From contig JAOZUU010000008.1 in the NCBI GenBank assembly GCA_029938515.1, forward strand, positions 1 to 16,769: a DNA stretch of 16,769 bases, written 5' to 3'. The translations under genes were made by a program, and so were the position numbers. The DNA comes from Desulfobacterales bacterium. Its GTDB lineage: Bacteria; Desulfobacterota; Desulfobacteria; Desulfobacterales; QNYZ01. This document shows, piece by piece, positions 7,632 through 15,763 of this stretch (positions are counted from its first letter, which is position 1; the number at the start of each line of letters is the position of its first letter). The notes beneath the pieces are model-generated. The model was not told the DNA's origin, ran no database searches, and was given only the letters and a program-made list of their open reading frames with translations.

Positions 7632-7885
7632 TGGCTAAAAGAAAACTGACCTTCACATATGTTTCTTTCTACATACTGTTCCTGCCGGATACTTGGCGGG
7701 TTTTCATTGGAATCGCGGTGGCCTACTTTTTCATACCGGCAATCCTAAAGCCGAACATGGCAACCGGTGCCATTGTCATGCTCTACATCATGTGCACTGC
7801 TATCGGGTATGCCCTTTCCGCCAAGCCGGGAAAATGGATCAGCAACGCAATCAAAAAACTGATTCTAAAGGATAAAATTTCTTAG
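7631..7885 (+). CDS. Small two-helix membrane protein, unknown function
   Basis: An 84-residue protein starts with GTG that shares a base with the TAG stop of the methyltransferase relic (TAGTG). AGGA lies about 10 bases upstream, inside the relic. Two hydrophobic segments (about 23-42 and 45-63) are flanked by lysine-rich ends (MAKRK at the start, KWISNAIKKLILKDK at the end), which predicts an inner-membrane hairpin. I do not recognise the family. The tight overlap means its translation was probably coupled to the methyltransferase gene. The C-terminal frame of the relic still runs into it, but ribosomes starting at 6979 would now stop at 7240. It may be an accessory of the lost enzyme or transcribed with it by chance. 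Confidence 0.6.
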   Translation: MAKRKLTFTYVSFYILFLPDTWRVFIGIAVAYFFIPAILKPNMATGAIVMLYIMCTAIGYALSAKPGKWISNAIKKLILKDKIS

Positions 7886-8047
7886 AGAGCCTTAAGCTCA
7901 TCCTAAATCCAATTACTGAACAGAAGGGTTGCCGCGCTGGTGCAGATTATCGGTTGGCCTTGAATATTCCGAAATGACTTGTCACTGAATTTGGATAAGA
8001 TCAGCATAGCTCATCTGCCCGGCAAGTTTCTTGTCTGCACGCGAGTA

Positions 8048-8881
8048 TTACATAGAATTGTCCGGCCTGATCCTAAGATAGGAGGGGAATCTAGGGAGGC
8101 CGGATTTAAAAAAGCCATAATATTTGAACGTAATGATGGCGCCGACGGGCGGAGGATTGAACCGCTCCTCATCGCTGAAACCAGTACCAATCTTAAACCT
8201 GGTTTTATCCGGCAACTCCACAAGCAGTGAGCCAAGCCGTCCCCGGTTCCTGCCCTTGCCCGGGATGTGGGCAATGACCATGGCCTCCATGTCATAGTAA
8301 CTCTTGATCTTTAAGATCTCCCGGCTTCGCCCCCTGGTGTAGCGCGCGTTCGGCTTTCTGACAATCAACCCCTCGCCGCCCAACTTCTCCACCTGCTGCA
8401 GTTCGGTCTTCAGCTGCCCCCTATCCTTGATGGTCTTTTGCGGAATAACAAAAGCAAACTGGGTGGGATGATTATCAAACCAGTCCTTCGCTTTCTGTAA
8501 TCGCCGGGTAAACCCTCCGGTTGCCCGCGGCACATCAAATATCGCAAACTGCAGATCAAGCCATCCGTCATGGGGTTGTTGTTTTTTAACAATGGACACG
8601 GTTTTCTCAAAAGTTCCCCGACCGCCCCAGATTTCACCCTCCAGGTCAAAGGGTGGAAAAGTGCGAATAAATGCCGCGGGCGGATGCAAGAGATTGCCAT
8701 TTTTGCTGAGCAGTCTTTTTCCGTCCCAATACCCCCGGACCCCGTCCAGTTTTTCACTCACCAACCAGTTGGAAACATCGATCCTGTCCGTATAGACCTG
8801 GGGAAGCATGATCTCCAGCGCATGGGCGTTCAATGGCAGACAACACACAGCCAGCCACAACCACATCGTGATTTTTTTCAT
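8048..8881 (-). CDS. ATP-dependent DNA ligase, Lig E type, predicted exported
   Basis: This 277-residue protein is a minimal ATP-dependent DNA ligase. Motif I is EKLDGVRG with nucleophile K44, motif III is DLEGEIWGG (79-87), motif IV is EGLIVRKP (170-177) and motif V is ILKIKSYYD (from 189). A short OB domain follows, and no extra domain is present. It should seal nicks in duplex DNA after self-adenylation. Residues 1-21 form a signal peptide with probable cleavage after AHA, as described for Lig E enzymes of Gram-negative bacteria. It starts 9 bases after the YhaN-like gene with no evident ribosome-binding site, so translation is probably coupled. The ligase assignment is firm; export is a prediction, and the ATP source in the periplasm is an open question for the family. 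Confidence 0.9.
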   Translation of the reverse strand: MKKITMWLWLAVCCLPLNAHALEIMLPQVYTDRIDVSNWLVSEKLDGVRGYWDGKRLLSKNGNLLHPPAAFIRTFPPFDLEGEIWGGRGTFEKTVSIVKKQQPHDGWLDLQFAIFDVPRATGGFTRRLQKAKDWFDNHPTQFAFVIPQKTIKDRGQLKTELQQVEKLGGEGLIVRKPNARYTRGRSREILKIKSYYDMEAMVIAHIPGKGRNRGRLGSLLVELPDKTRFKIGTGFSDEERFNPPPVGAIITFKYYGFFKSGLPRFPSYLRIRPDNSM

Positions 8882-8890
8882 ATCAACTGT

Positions 8891-11800
8891 TCAAGCCAGT
8901 ACGTGCTGCTTTAGAATTTCAGGGTCAACATTGTTTTTAGCCAGGCCCACAAGATGCTGGTGGTGCGTAAAAAAGATCACCTGGATCTTTTGTGACAGAT
9001 CGGCAAGGACTTTCAGAGTGGCCGCTGCACGGTCATCGTCGAAACGAAGCAGGATGTCATCCACCACAAACGGCAGCGGCTCGTTGTGATCCAGGTATTG
9101 TTCAAGACTGGCCAGACGCAGGGCCAGGTATAGTTGATCGGCCGTCCCGTCACTCATCCCCTCTACACGGACCTGGGCACCGTTAGCGGGTCGAATACCG
9201 ACCAGAACCGGGTTGCCTTGGTCGTCGTAATCCACCCGCAGTCGGCTGAAAGCGTTCAGGGTCATCTGGGCAAAGAGTTCACTGGCCCGGGATATTAACG
9301 GTCCCTGGTGTTTTTCACGGTATTGTTCGACCGTTCGGGAAAGGATGGTGGAGGCGATTTTCAACCGGGCGTATTTTTCCACATCCGACTCCAGGGCGGC
9401 CAACAAGCGCTCGGCATTCTCGGCATGCATGGTCGCCTCGGAGCTGCCGTCCATCTGTTCGAGCCTGGCCTGCAGAGCACCGATTTTCTGGTCAAGCTCC
9501 GAACGCTCCTTTTCCAGGGCTTGTGCCGTTTCCCCCAACTCCTGAAGTTCAGGGGCGAGGTTGTCGACAACCATCAACGAGGCTTCATCAATAAATGCGT
9601 CAACCGTTGCACCCGCACTCAATTTTCGTAGTTGCTGCTCAAAGTCGCTCAGCTCCCTGATCAACGCTTTGCGTTCCTTGGCCCGCTTTTCCGTTTCGGC
9701 AAGCACCTCGGCACTCGCACAATGGGCTTCTTTGAAAAGGGATTCAATCAAGGCCTTATATTCAAAAAGTCGCCTTTCTGCATCCTCCAACTCTTTTTTG
9801 GACGATTCCAGCCGTTCCACGAAACCTGCGTGCCGGGACTCATCTTTGCGGGCATGGGTCAACCGGCCATTGAGCAGTTCAGCGGCCCGGTCCCGGGATT
9901 CGGCTTTGAGCTCCGGTGCCAGGGTGTCGACCAGCTCATCCACCCGGGACATGAATCCAGTAGAATCCCGGTCGATACCTTCGATCCGTTTGCGCAACAC
10001 GTCGGCTTCACTGGTTTTGTTCCTGACTTCACGGATGCTTTCAATGACGGCTAAAGCCGCTGTTGGCGTGGCATCGGCGCGGATTCCAATCTTATTAACG
10101 CCGGTTTCCCAGCTTGTTTTCCATTTAGAAAGGGCGCCCTCCAGTTCCACAACAGCCAAAGCCCCCTCCTCCAAATCGGCCTTCAGGCGGATCAATTCCT
10201 TGTCAGCAGAGGCAATCTTGGATTCGAGATCTCTTTGGGTTTTTATGAAAACCTGGGCCGTTTTAATCAGCTCAAATAGCGGTTGTTTTTTATCCTGGGG
10301 AGCACCTACAGCTTCAAATGCATTCAACAAACCGGATTTGAGTTCCGTTAGTTGTGCGGCAAGCGTTTCGGATTTTCCCTTTTTGGATCGTAAATCGACC
10401 CGTTTGTCCCGCAGCGTTGCCATTTCGGAAAGCCAACCCCGCATTTCTTTCGGTGTTTGCGGGGTAATACCTGCGGGATCCCATATCTTTTGCCACTTGA
10501 CATCTAATTCACTGTGATGCACCAGTGCCTTTTCAAGCGCTGCTGCGTTATCGGCAAGCGCTGTTTCCAACTTCTCTTTCCGGGCCTCCAGCAACCCTTT
10601 CTTGCTCACCTGGTCGGCTTCACGCCTGAGACGATCCGAGATGTGATCTGCGCGAACCATGCTATGTTCGAATGCATCGGGCAGGTCCGACACATCGTCA
10701 AAGTGATGCAATATTTCCCGGGATGCTTCAACCGATACCGCCTGGCCTTCCAGATTCTGCCGAATCAGCCCCCACCCCTTGTCACGAAGATCTCTGGCAT
10801 TCTTCAGGTCCGATTCGGTCGGCACTTCATGAGACCGATCGATAGCCTGTATATCGGCCTGGATTTGAGCGATATCGCCTTGCGTCGATGCCGTTGCCTC
10901 CCGTTGTTTTTCAAGCGTGCGCTGTAACGTGTCAAAATGTATTTCGAACCGATCGATGTTCTCTTTGGATGGCAGCGGCAGTTCGTCGATATGCTCCATT
11001 GATCCATGCCAGAGCGTCTGCCTTTTCAGCGCGCGGTTCAGGTCGCCATCGAGCGCTTCGACCAATGTGCGCATCTCAGCCAGCTGTTTTTCAATTGGAC
11101 CGGCCTCGACAGAAGCCTGCAGGGCGTTTTCAAGCTGGAACACATCCACGGGTGCAGGCATCGCCTGGCGCTGATCGGTCAGCTTACGAAACCGGCTTTT
11201 CCGTTTGCGCTGCTGTTCGGCGGCCGATTCCTGTCTGACGATCAACCGTTCGTATGCTTTTCCAAGTTCTTGAATCTCACCCACTTTAGACGGAGGCAGT
11301 TTCAATTCCCCGGCCGCTTCACCGGAGATATCCGCGCTGATTTCCTCAAGTATGTCGGCGGCCTGTTTTTGAAGCGTGCGCATACGCCCTTCGAGTCCGG
11401 GTCTGTCTTTCTGGGCTTTGCGAAAGCCGCCCAACTCTTGTTGCAACAACTCAATGGCGGCGGCATTTTCGAGCAATGCCTTATGATCTGGTAGGGCGTC
11501 TATCTCTTTACTGATTTTCTCTATGGCGGCCTGGGAACGCTCCAAATCCCGGGTGGCCATTTTCAGATCTTTTTCCACGTCGCGCCGTTTATCCCCGAAA
11601 TCATCCGCAAGATCCGGCACCCCCTGATAAGCAACAAGGTCAGTATCGATCTCTTTTTTTCGGGCAATCAGCGGCAACGCTTCCTGGAAGCGCTCTAGCT
11701 TGGCCTGTCTTTGTTTGTGGTCCCCGAGGGTTGCTTTGACATCATCCATCCGTTTTTGAGCATCGCGGAGTTCGAGATCGTGTTCCTTCCATGTCTTCGG

Positions 11801-12409
11801 CAGTAGCAAAGCAGCTTTTTGTTCTTTGCGTGCATTTTTAATCGCTTTAATCGTCTGGTTGATCGACGGCGTTGATCCGCTGGGTTTGAAAAGTGCTCCG
11901 CATGATTGCTCAAGATCCTTTTGAACGGTTTGAAGGCGAATCAAACCCGCACCGGTGGCGAAAAGGGCTTCACCGACGCTGCCTTTACCGGATATGATCT
12001 CCTCACCGCCTTCGATCAGGTCCTCGTGACCAATGGCAAACATCTGCTCGAATACGTCAGCATTGACACCGCCTAGGAAGGGAGCCAGGGCGTCTTCGTC
12101 CAACACGGTTTCATCGTCTGGACCTCGAAGCGTTTTGACTCGTCCCTTGCGGCGAAGGAACTCGATCTCGTCACCATTGCCGTTAACCAGCCTGGCCCCA
12201 ACACGCAGACTGGGGTAGCTGTGAAGAAAATTAACGGGTTCCCGTGCCGGTATTCCGAAAAGCATGTGCCGGAGAGCTTTCAAGGCCGAGCTTTTGCCAG
12301 CCTCGTTGGGCCCGAACAGCATGTGAAAATCCGGCCCGGTATTAGGCAGATCAATGGTCACGTCGGTAAAAGGGCCATAGGCGGCCAGCCGAATACTCTT
12401 GATTTTCAT
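8891..12409 (-). CDS. YhaN/SbcC-like coiled-coil ATPase
   Basis: This 1172-residue SMC-like ATPase has Walker A GPNEAGKS (33-40) at the N-terminus, a long heptad-rich middle of about 900 residues rich in E, K, L and A, and a C-terminal head. The head has an SDGTADQLYLALRLA signature (from about 1086), Walker B FVVDD (about 1114-1118) and an H-loop histidine in FFTHHQH. Only two cysteines occur (in EQSCGA and AHCASA), far apart, so there is no CxxC zinc hook; this separates it from Rad50/SbcC and fits the YhaN branch. It likely clamps DNA and controls the adjacent nuclease. Its ATG overlaps the nuclease stop (ATGA), which is classic for the SbcD-SbcC arrangement. The AYGPFTDVTIDLP start is typical of the family. 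Confidence 0.88.
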   Translation of the reverse strand: MKIKSIRLAAYGPFTDVTIDLPNTGPDFHMLFGPNEAGKSSALKALRHMLFGIPAREPVNFLHSYPSLRVGARLVNGNGDEIEFLRRKGRVKTLRGPDDETVLDEDALAPFLGGVNADVFEQMFAIGHEDLIEGGEEIISGKGSVGEALFATGAGLIRLQTVQKDLEQSCGALFKPSGSTPSINQTIKAIKNARKEQKAALLLPKTWKEHDLELRDAQKRMDDVKATLGDHKQRQAKLERFQEALPLIARKKEIDTDLVAYQGVPDLADDFGDKRRDVEKDLKMATRDLERSQAAIEKISKEIDALPDHKALLENAAAIELLQQELGGFRKAQKDRPGLEGRMRTLQKQAADILEEISADISGEAAGELKLPPSKVGEIQELGKAYERLIVRQESAAEQQRKRKSRFRKLTDQRQAMPAPVDVFQLENALQASVEAGPIEKQLAEMRTLVEALDGDLNRALKRQTLWHGSMEHIDELPLPSKENIDRFEIHFDTLQRTLEKQREATASTQGDIAQIQADIQAIDRSHEVPTESDLKNARDLRDKGWGLIRQNLEGQAVSVEASREILHHFDDVSDLPDAFEHSMVRADHISDRLRREADQVSKKGLLEARKEKLETALADNAAALEKALVHHSELDVKWQKIWDPAGITPQTPKEMRGWLSEMATLRDKRVDLRSKKGKSETLAAQLTELKSGLLNAFEAVGAPQDKKQPLFELIKTAQVFIKTQRDLESKIASADKELIRLKADLEEGALAVVELEGALSKWKTSWETGVNKIGIRADATPTAALAVIESIREVRNKTSEADVLRKRIEGIDRDSTGFMSRVDELVDTLAPELKAESRDRAAELLNGRLTHARKDESRHAGFVERLESSKKELEDAERRLFEYKALIESLFKEAHCASAEVLAETEKRAKERKALIRELSDFEQQLRKLSAGATVDAFIDEASLMVVDNLAPELQELGETAQALEKERSELDQKIGALQARLEQMDGSSEATMHAENAERLLAALESDVEKYARLKIASTILSRTVEQYREKHQGPLISRASELFAQMTLNAFSRLRVDYDDQGNPVLVGIRPANGAQVRVEGMSDGTADQLYLALRLASLEQYLDHNEPLPFVVDDILLRFDDDRAAATLKVLADLSQKIQVIFFTHHQHLVGLAKNNVDPEILKQHVLA

Positions 12410-13659
12410 GATGCGGCAGCCTCATTTTTCAGGCGGTGCACCAGCAGCGCATGGGCCTGCTCCACCAGTTCACGCATCTGCTGCGGATCGTCCGGCTGAA
12501 GCTTTTCGTCTCCCTGGCGATAATCGGACGGCAGTTTTTGAAAGAGGCTCGACAACTCTTTGCCCAAGGCCAGCAATTCAGGGTCATTTGACATCAGTTC
12601 ACCCACCAGCGCGCTCAACTCGCGCAATGGCCCCGGGTCGGCAACGGTTCTGATTTTGGGTCTGGTCCTGACGTTGACTTTCTCGATCCAGGCCCGTTCA
12701 CCAAAATTGGCGATCGCAGTTGACCGGACCGATTCCTTGATGTGTTCGGGATCCGCTGCAATCTGGGCGTGCATGTCTGTCTCGCCGCCAAACGCCACCC
12801 GGGCAACCACCGGTTTGGGGTCATGCCGATTGAGTACCGTCTCCAGGACTCCTTGAAACCGTTCCAGGATCGCATCGATGCTCACCACGCCTTCCAGATC
12901 GACATTTACTTGTTCCCAGCGGATCACATCAATATGGTGACAGGTGATCTCAAGGGGTGCCCCCTCTTCCGCAGTCACCAGCACACACCCCTTGGTGCCG
13001 GACTCCCGGATATGACGTCCCTGGATACACCCGCAAAACACGACCGGCGGATCCTGCGCAACCATCTCAAACTGGTGCACGTGCCCCAGCGCCCAGTAGT
13101 CGTAGCCTTTGTTGACCAGGTCATCGAGCGAACACGGGGCATAGTTTTCGTGCCCTTCCCTACCGGTGAGGCTGGTGTGCAACATACCGATGTTGAAATA
13201 TCCGGAAATCGGGTCTGGATAGCTAATCGCGAGGTTGTCCGTGACGGCAACCTTGGAGAAGCTTTGTCCGTGGATCGCCACTTTTAGATCTTCGAGGATT
13301 TGCGTTTCAGGTTTTTTGGGTGAAAGAACATGCACATTGTCAGGATACGGCAGGGTCCGTGTCATCTTGCCGGCAGCGTCGTGATTGCCCGATACGATGA
13401 ACACCTTAATCCGGGCCTCACCAAGCCGCTTTACCTGCTTGATGAAATAAAGGCCAGTATTGTAGTCTTTCCAGTCGCCATCGAACAGGTCGCCGACAAT
13501 CAGCACGAAATCCACGTCCTCATCAATGGCAAGGTCGATCAGATTCTCGAATGCGCGCCTGGAAGCCTGACGGATCTCCTCCACGGGGGCCCCCTCGTAT
13601 GCCTCCAGACGATGAAGTGGACTGTCCAGATGAATATCAGCTGTGTGAATGAATTTCAT
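12406..13659 (-). CDS. YhaO/SbcD-like DNA exonuclease (metallophosphoesterase)
   Basis: The 417-residue protein has all the calcineurin-type metal motifs of Mre11/SbcD: D8 and H10 in HTADIHLDSP, GDLFD (56-60), GNHD (91-94), H161 in MLHTSLTG and GHVH (192-195). It then has a capping region and a C-terminal helical region that would dock the ATPase. It should cut DNA ends or hairpins with manganese, gated by the ATPase. The frame also allows an ATG at 13701, one base after the upstream stop, which would add 14 residues. I prefer 13659 because MKFIHTAD is the usual start in the family, but neither site has a strong ribosome-binding site. It overlaps the ATPase gene by four bases. Confidence 0.88.
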   Translation of the reverse strand: MKFIHTADIHLDSPLHRLEAYEGAPVEEIRQASRRAFENLIDLAIDEDVDFVLIVGDLFDGDWKDYNTGLYFIKQVKRLGEARIKVFIVSGNHDAAGKMTRTLPYPDNVHVLSPKKPETQILEDLKVAIHGQSFSKVAVTDNLAISYPDPISGYFNIGMLHTSLTGREGHENYAPCSLDDLVNKGYDYWALGHVHQFEMVAQDPPVVFCGCIQGRHIRESGTKGCVLVTAEEGAPLEITCHHIDVIRWEQVNVDLEGVVSIDAILERFQGVLETVLNRHDPKPVVARVAFGGETDMHAQIAADPEHIKESVRSTAIANFGERAWIEKVNVRTRPKIRTVADPGPLRELSALVGELMSNDPELLALGKELSSLFQKLPSDYRQGDEKLQPDDPQQMRELVEQAHALLVHRLKNEAAAS

Positions 13660-13702
13660 GTCTTTATGTTCCGATTTTTCGGGCGAAAAAATTGAGGGCA
13701 TC

Positions 13703-13930
13703 CTATAAGGTACTTCTGATCAACTGCTTCAGACCCGTTAATGTCCCTCTCCAGGTTGTTTTCTCGTCCACCATCATTGATACGATGACGTCCTTCTCTA
13801 CACTTACCTCAATGACAATTTCTTCATCGCCAATTTTAAAAACCGCTTCGCCCCAACGTTCGGCAGGCAGGCCGGTTGTTTCGCAGTCATAATCGGTTCG
13901 AACTTCTGCCGTCATGCGAATTTCTCCCAT
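13703..13930 (-). CDS. 75-residue protein of unknown function, first gene of the nuclease operon
   Basis: The ATG at 13930 has a perfect AAAGGAGGT ribosome-binding site about 6 bases upstream, the best in the window, so this small gene should be strongly translated. A longer frame reaching 14047 lacks such a signal. The protein is acidic with alternating V, I and E (IGDEEIVIEVSVEKDVIVSMMVDEKTTW), which suggests a small beta-sheet fold, and ends in a short helix (LTGLKQLIRSTL). It has one cysteine (C16). No signal peptide or membrane segment is present. I do not recognise the family. Its stop is immediately before the possible ATG of the nuclease, so it belongs to the same operon and may be a partner or regulator. 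Confidence 0.65.
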   Translation of the reverse strand: MGEIRMTAEVRTDYDCETTGLPAERWGEAVFKIGDEEIVIEVSVEKDVIVSMMVDEKTTWRGTLTGLKQLIRSTL

Positions 13931-13994
13931 GGGAACCTCCTTTGCAGCCTGAAAGTTGACATAATTTAATATTCCAACGTTACTTAATGATTTG

Positions 13995-14012
13995 CACACA
14001 ATATGTTGTGTG
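13995..14012. promoter_or_regulatory. Palindromic candidate operator upstream of the nuclease operon
   Basis: CACACAA (13995-14001) and TTGTGTG (14006-14012) form a perfect 7-base inverted repeat around TATG. It lies 65-82 bases upstream of the 75-residue gene, within a 191-base gap after the kinase gene. No T-tract follows on either strand, so it is a better protein-binding site than a terminator. It does not match the LexA, FNR or CRP consensus as I know them. Confidence 0.4.
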
Positions 14013-14121
14013 TAGAGCTGTACATGAGGCACAAGACGTGCTGCCAAAAAGATTAAGTTGCGTTATAGGGTTAAGGTACTCACCGCAGCAAGACGGTTGG
14101 TCATTGTTTTGCCTGTCCGAA

Positions 14122-15048
14122 CTATCCGAATGTGTTTCGATACCGGGTCTCGAATTCATCTAATGAAAAAGAATGGGCCTGGGTCCCCTGTTTTTCCACG
14201 GCGAAGCTGGCTGAAACTGATCCCATGCGGGCGGCATCAGCCAGCGGTTTGTTTTCGACGACCCCCTTGATGAGACCCGCACGAAACGCATCTCCAGCAC
14301 CGGTGGGATCGATCACGTTTTCCACTGCAACCGAACCAATGGGGATCTCGTTTTGCGCGGTACGTACTACTGACCCGTTTCCACCCAGGGTGGTGATCAC
14401 CGCTTCGCACCGCTTGAGCAGGTCGCCGTTTTGCATGCCGGTCGCCTTTTTGATTAACTCCAGCTCATAATCGTTTGAAATCAAATATTTGCATCCCGTG
14501 ATCATATCGGTCAGGGCCTCGCCCGTCAGTGCGGGAATCGATTGGCCGGGGTCGAAAATATAATCGACCTCGATTTTCTGATAGTGTCGGCTGTAATGTT
14601 GCATATCGTCGAGATTCCCGGGTGCCACAATGGCAAAGGCATTTTCCACATCGATATTTTCGAATCCGTAGTTCGAGGGGTGCTGCATGGCCCCGGGGTT
14701 AAACCCGGTAATCTGGTTGTCGGATTTATCGGTGGTGATATATGCACCGGCGGTCAGGGTGTCATTGACCTTGCGGATTCCCGTTGTCGACAATTGGTGA
14801 CGGCGCAGCCATTTTTCATAGCGTTCGAAATCGCTGCCGGCCGAGGCGATGATCAGCGGTGTCTCACCCAAAAGCGACAGGGAATAGGCGATATTGCCCG
14901 CCGTTCCGCCGAATTTTTCGGCCAATCCGTTCACCGTGAAGCAGACGTTTAACACGTGAATCTTGTCGGGCAGAATATGGTCTTCAAACTTCCCGGGAAA
15001 ATCCATGATGCGATCGTAGGCCAGGGAACCGGAAACGTAAATCTGCAT
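14122..15048 (-). CDS. PfkB-family carbohydrate or nucleoside kinase
   Basis: This 308-residue ribokinase-fold enzyme transfers the gamma phosphate of ATP to a sugar or nucleoside hydroxyl. Landmarks are VSGSLAYDRIMDFPG (5-19) with substrate-binding D12, the glycine motif GGTAGNIA (47-54), and DPTGAGDAFRAG (247-258), in which GAGD forms the anion hole and D253 is the catalytic base. Length and the N-terminal motif resemble adenosine-kinase-like members often found in Desulfobacterota, but the substrate cannot be fixed from sequence. An AAAGGA site precedes the ATG by about 9 bases. It starts 25 bases after the YkgJ-type gene and is probably last in that operon. Confidence 0.87.
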   Translation of the reverse strand: MQIYVSGSLAYDRIMDFPGKFEDHILPDKIHVLNVCFTVNGLAEKFGGTAGNIAYSLSLLGETPLIIASAGSDFERYEKWLRRHQLSTTGIRKVNDTLTAGAYITTDKSDNQITGFNPGAMQHPSNYGFENIDVENAFAIVAPGNLDDMQHYSRHYQKIEVDYIFDPGQSIPALTGEALTDMITGCKYLISNDYELELIKKATGMQNGDLLKRCEAVITTLGGNGSVVRTAQNEIPIGSVAVENVIDPTGAGDAFRAGLIKGVVENKPLADAARMGSVSASFAVEKQGTQAHSFSLDEFETRYRNTFG

Positions 15049-15073
15049 GATCTTTTTTCCTTTCGATCTATTT

Positions 15074-15760
15074 TCAGGTGATTTCAGCCATGGCGGGATT
15101 CAGTGATTTTAAAACCGGCGCCATTGGTTGCCGATGTTCGGGCGGTACCATGAGGACGGTCAGGGCGTGGTTGGCGAGCAATCCGTTTGCGCCCGGTATG
15201 ACTGCACCCGTTTCGTAAGCATGTCGATTTTCTTTTTCCGACAAGTACAATAATACGTCCGTCAGATTGCCGGTCAAGCCACCCTGGTCGACATGTTCAA
15301 CGAACTGCATCAAGACGTTATTCACCGATAAAATGAACGGATCCATGGTGGCGTATCCGGTCATGCGGCAATCTCTGCTGGAAACCATGGTTCGACAGGC
15401 CAGGGGTCTTGCTGTGTAAACTGCGCAAGCATCGTCAATTAACAGCGGGCAGACTCCCCTGCCCAGAGTATGTTCTTCTTCGGAAATTTCGTCACTTCCG
15501 GCGCAACGCCGGGCCAATGCGTTAATGGTGAGTTCCGGTATAAATCGAGATTTATCTGAAGAAGAGGATAGACGCTCAAGCAGATCCATCCCCTCGGTTT
15601 GATTCAAGTAATTGATTATTTGATATGCTTCCAGCGTCGTCATCGTCACATTCAGGGTGCAGCAGGCAGCGCATCCCCGATGGCAGGCCAGGAGGTGGCC
15701 GTCGAGGGTGTTTTCCAGCACCCGATAGATTTGGGTCAAGGCGGCGAGTTTTTCATCCAT
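15074..15760 (-). CDS. YkgJ-type cysteine-cluster protein
   Basis: This 228-residue cytoplasmic protein has the cysteine pattern of the YkgJ (zinc- or iron-chelating) family: CHRGCAACC (C26, C30, C33, C34) near the N-terminus, then CPLL (C104), CAVYTARPLACR (C112, C122) and C131. In the family these cysteines bind a zinc or iron-sulfur centre; the biochemical role is not established. The C-terminal half is helical and specific to this group. Its ATG lies 3 bases after the MlaA stop (TAA AAC ATG), so co-translation is expected. Why a metal-cluster protein accompanies a lipid-transport operon is not clear. Confidence 0.82.
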   Translation of the reverse strand: MDEKLAALTQIYRVLENTLDGHLLACHRGCAACCTLNVTMTTLEAYQIINYLNQTEGMDLLERLSSSSDKSRFIPELTINALARRCAGSDEISEEEHTLGRGVCPLLIDDACAVYTARPLACRTMVSSRDCRMTGYATMDPFILSVNNVLMQFVEHVDQGGLTGNLTDVLLYLSEKENRHAYETGAVIPGANGLLANHALTVLMVPPEHRQPMAPVLKSLNPAMAEIT

Positions 15761-15763
15761 GTT

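Noticed and set aside
7886..8047. Terminator or small RNA in the gap between the convergent small membrane protein and ligase genes
   Set aside because: A GAGC/GCTC repeat near 7885-7900 is short and lacks a T-tract, and no other structure stands out.
9561..10517. 318-codon open frame on the plus strand opposite the YhaN-like gene
   Set aside because: Its serine- and arginine-rich translation is the mirror of a coiled-coil gene rich in glutamate and alanine codons. It has no domain, and the opposite strand has clear ATPase motifs.
8891..12409. Rad50/SbcC zinc hook in the long coiled coil
   Set aside because: The protein has only two well separated cysteines and no CxxC, so it is placed with YhaN-type ATPases rather than SbcC.
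13931..14047. Longer N-terminus of the 75-residue protein, starting at 14047
   Set aside because: The extra stretch covers the palindrome and AT-rich control region, has no ribosome-binding site, and a perfect one lies before the ATG at 13930.
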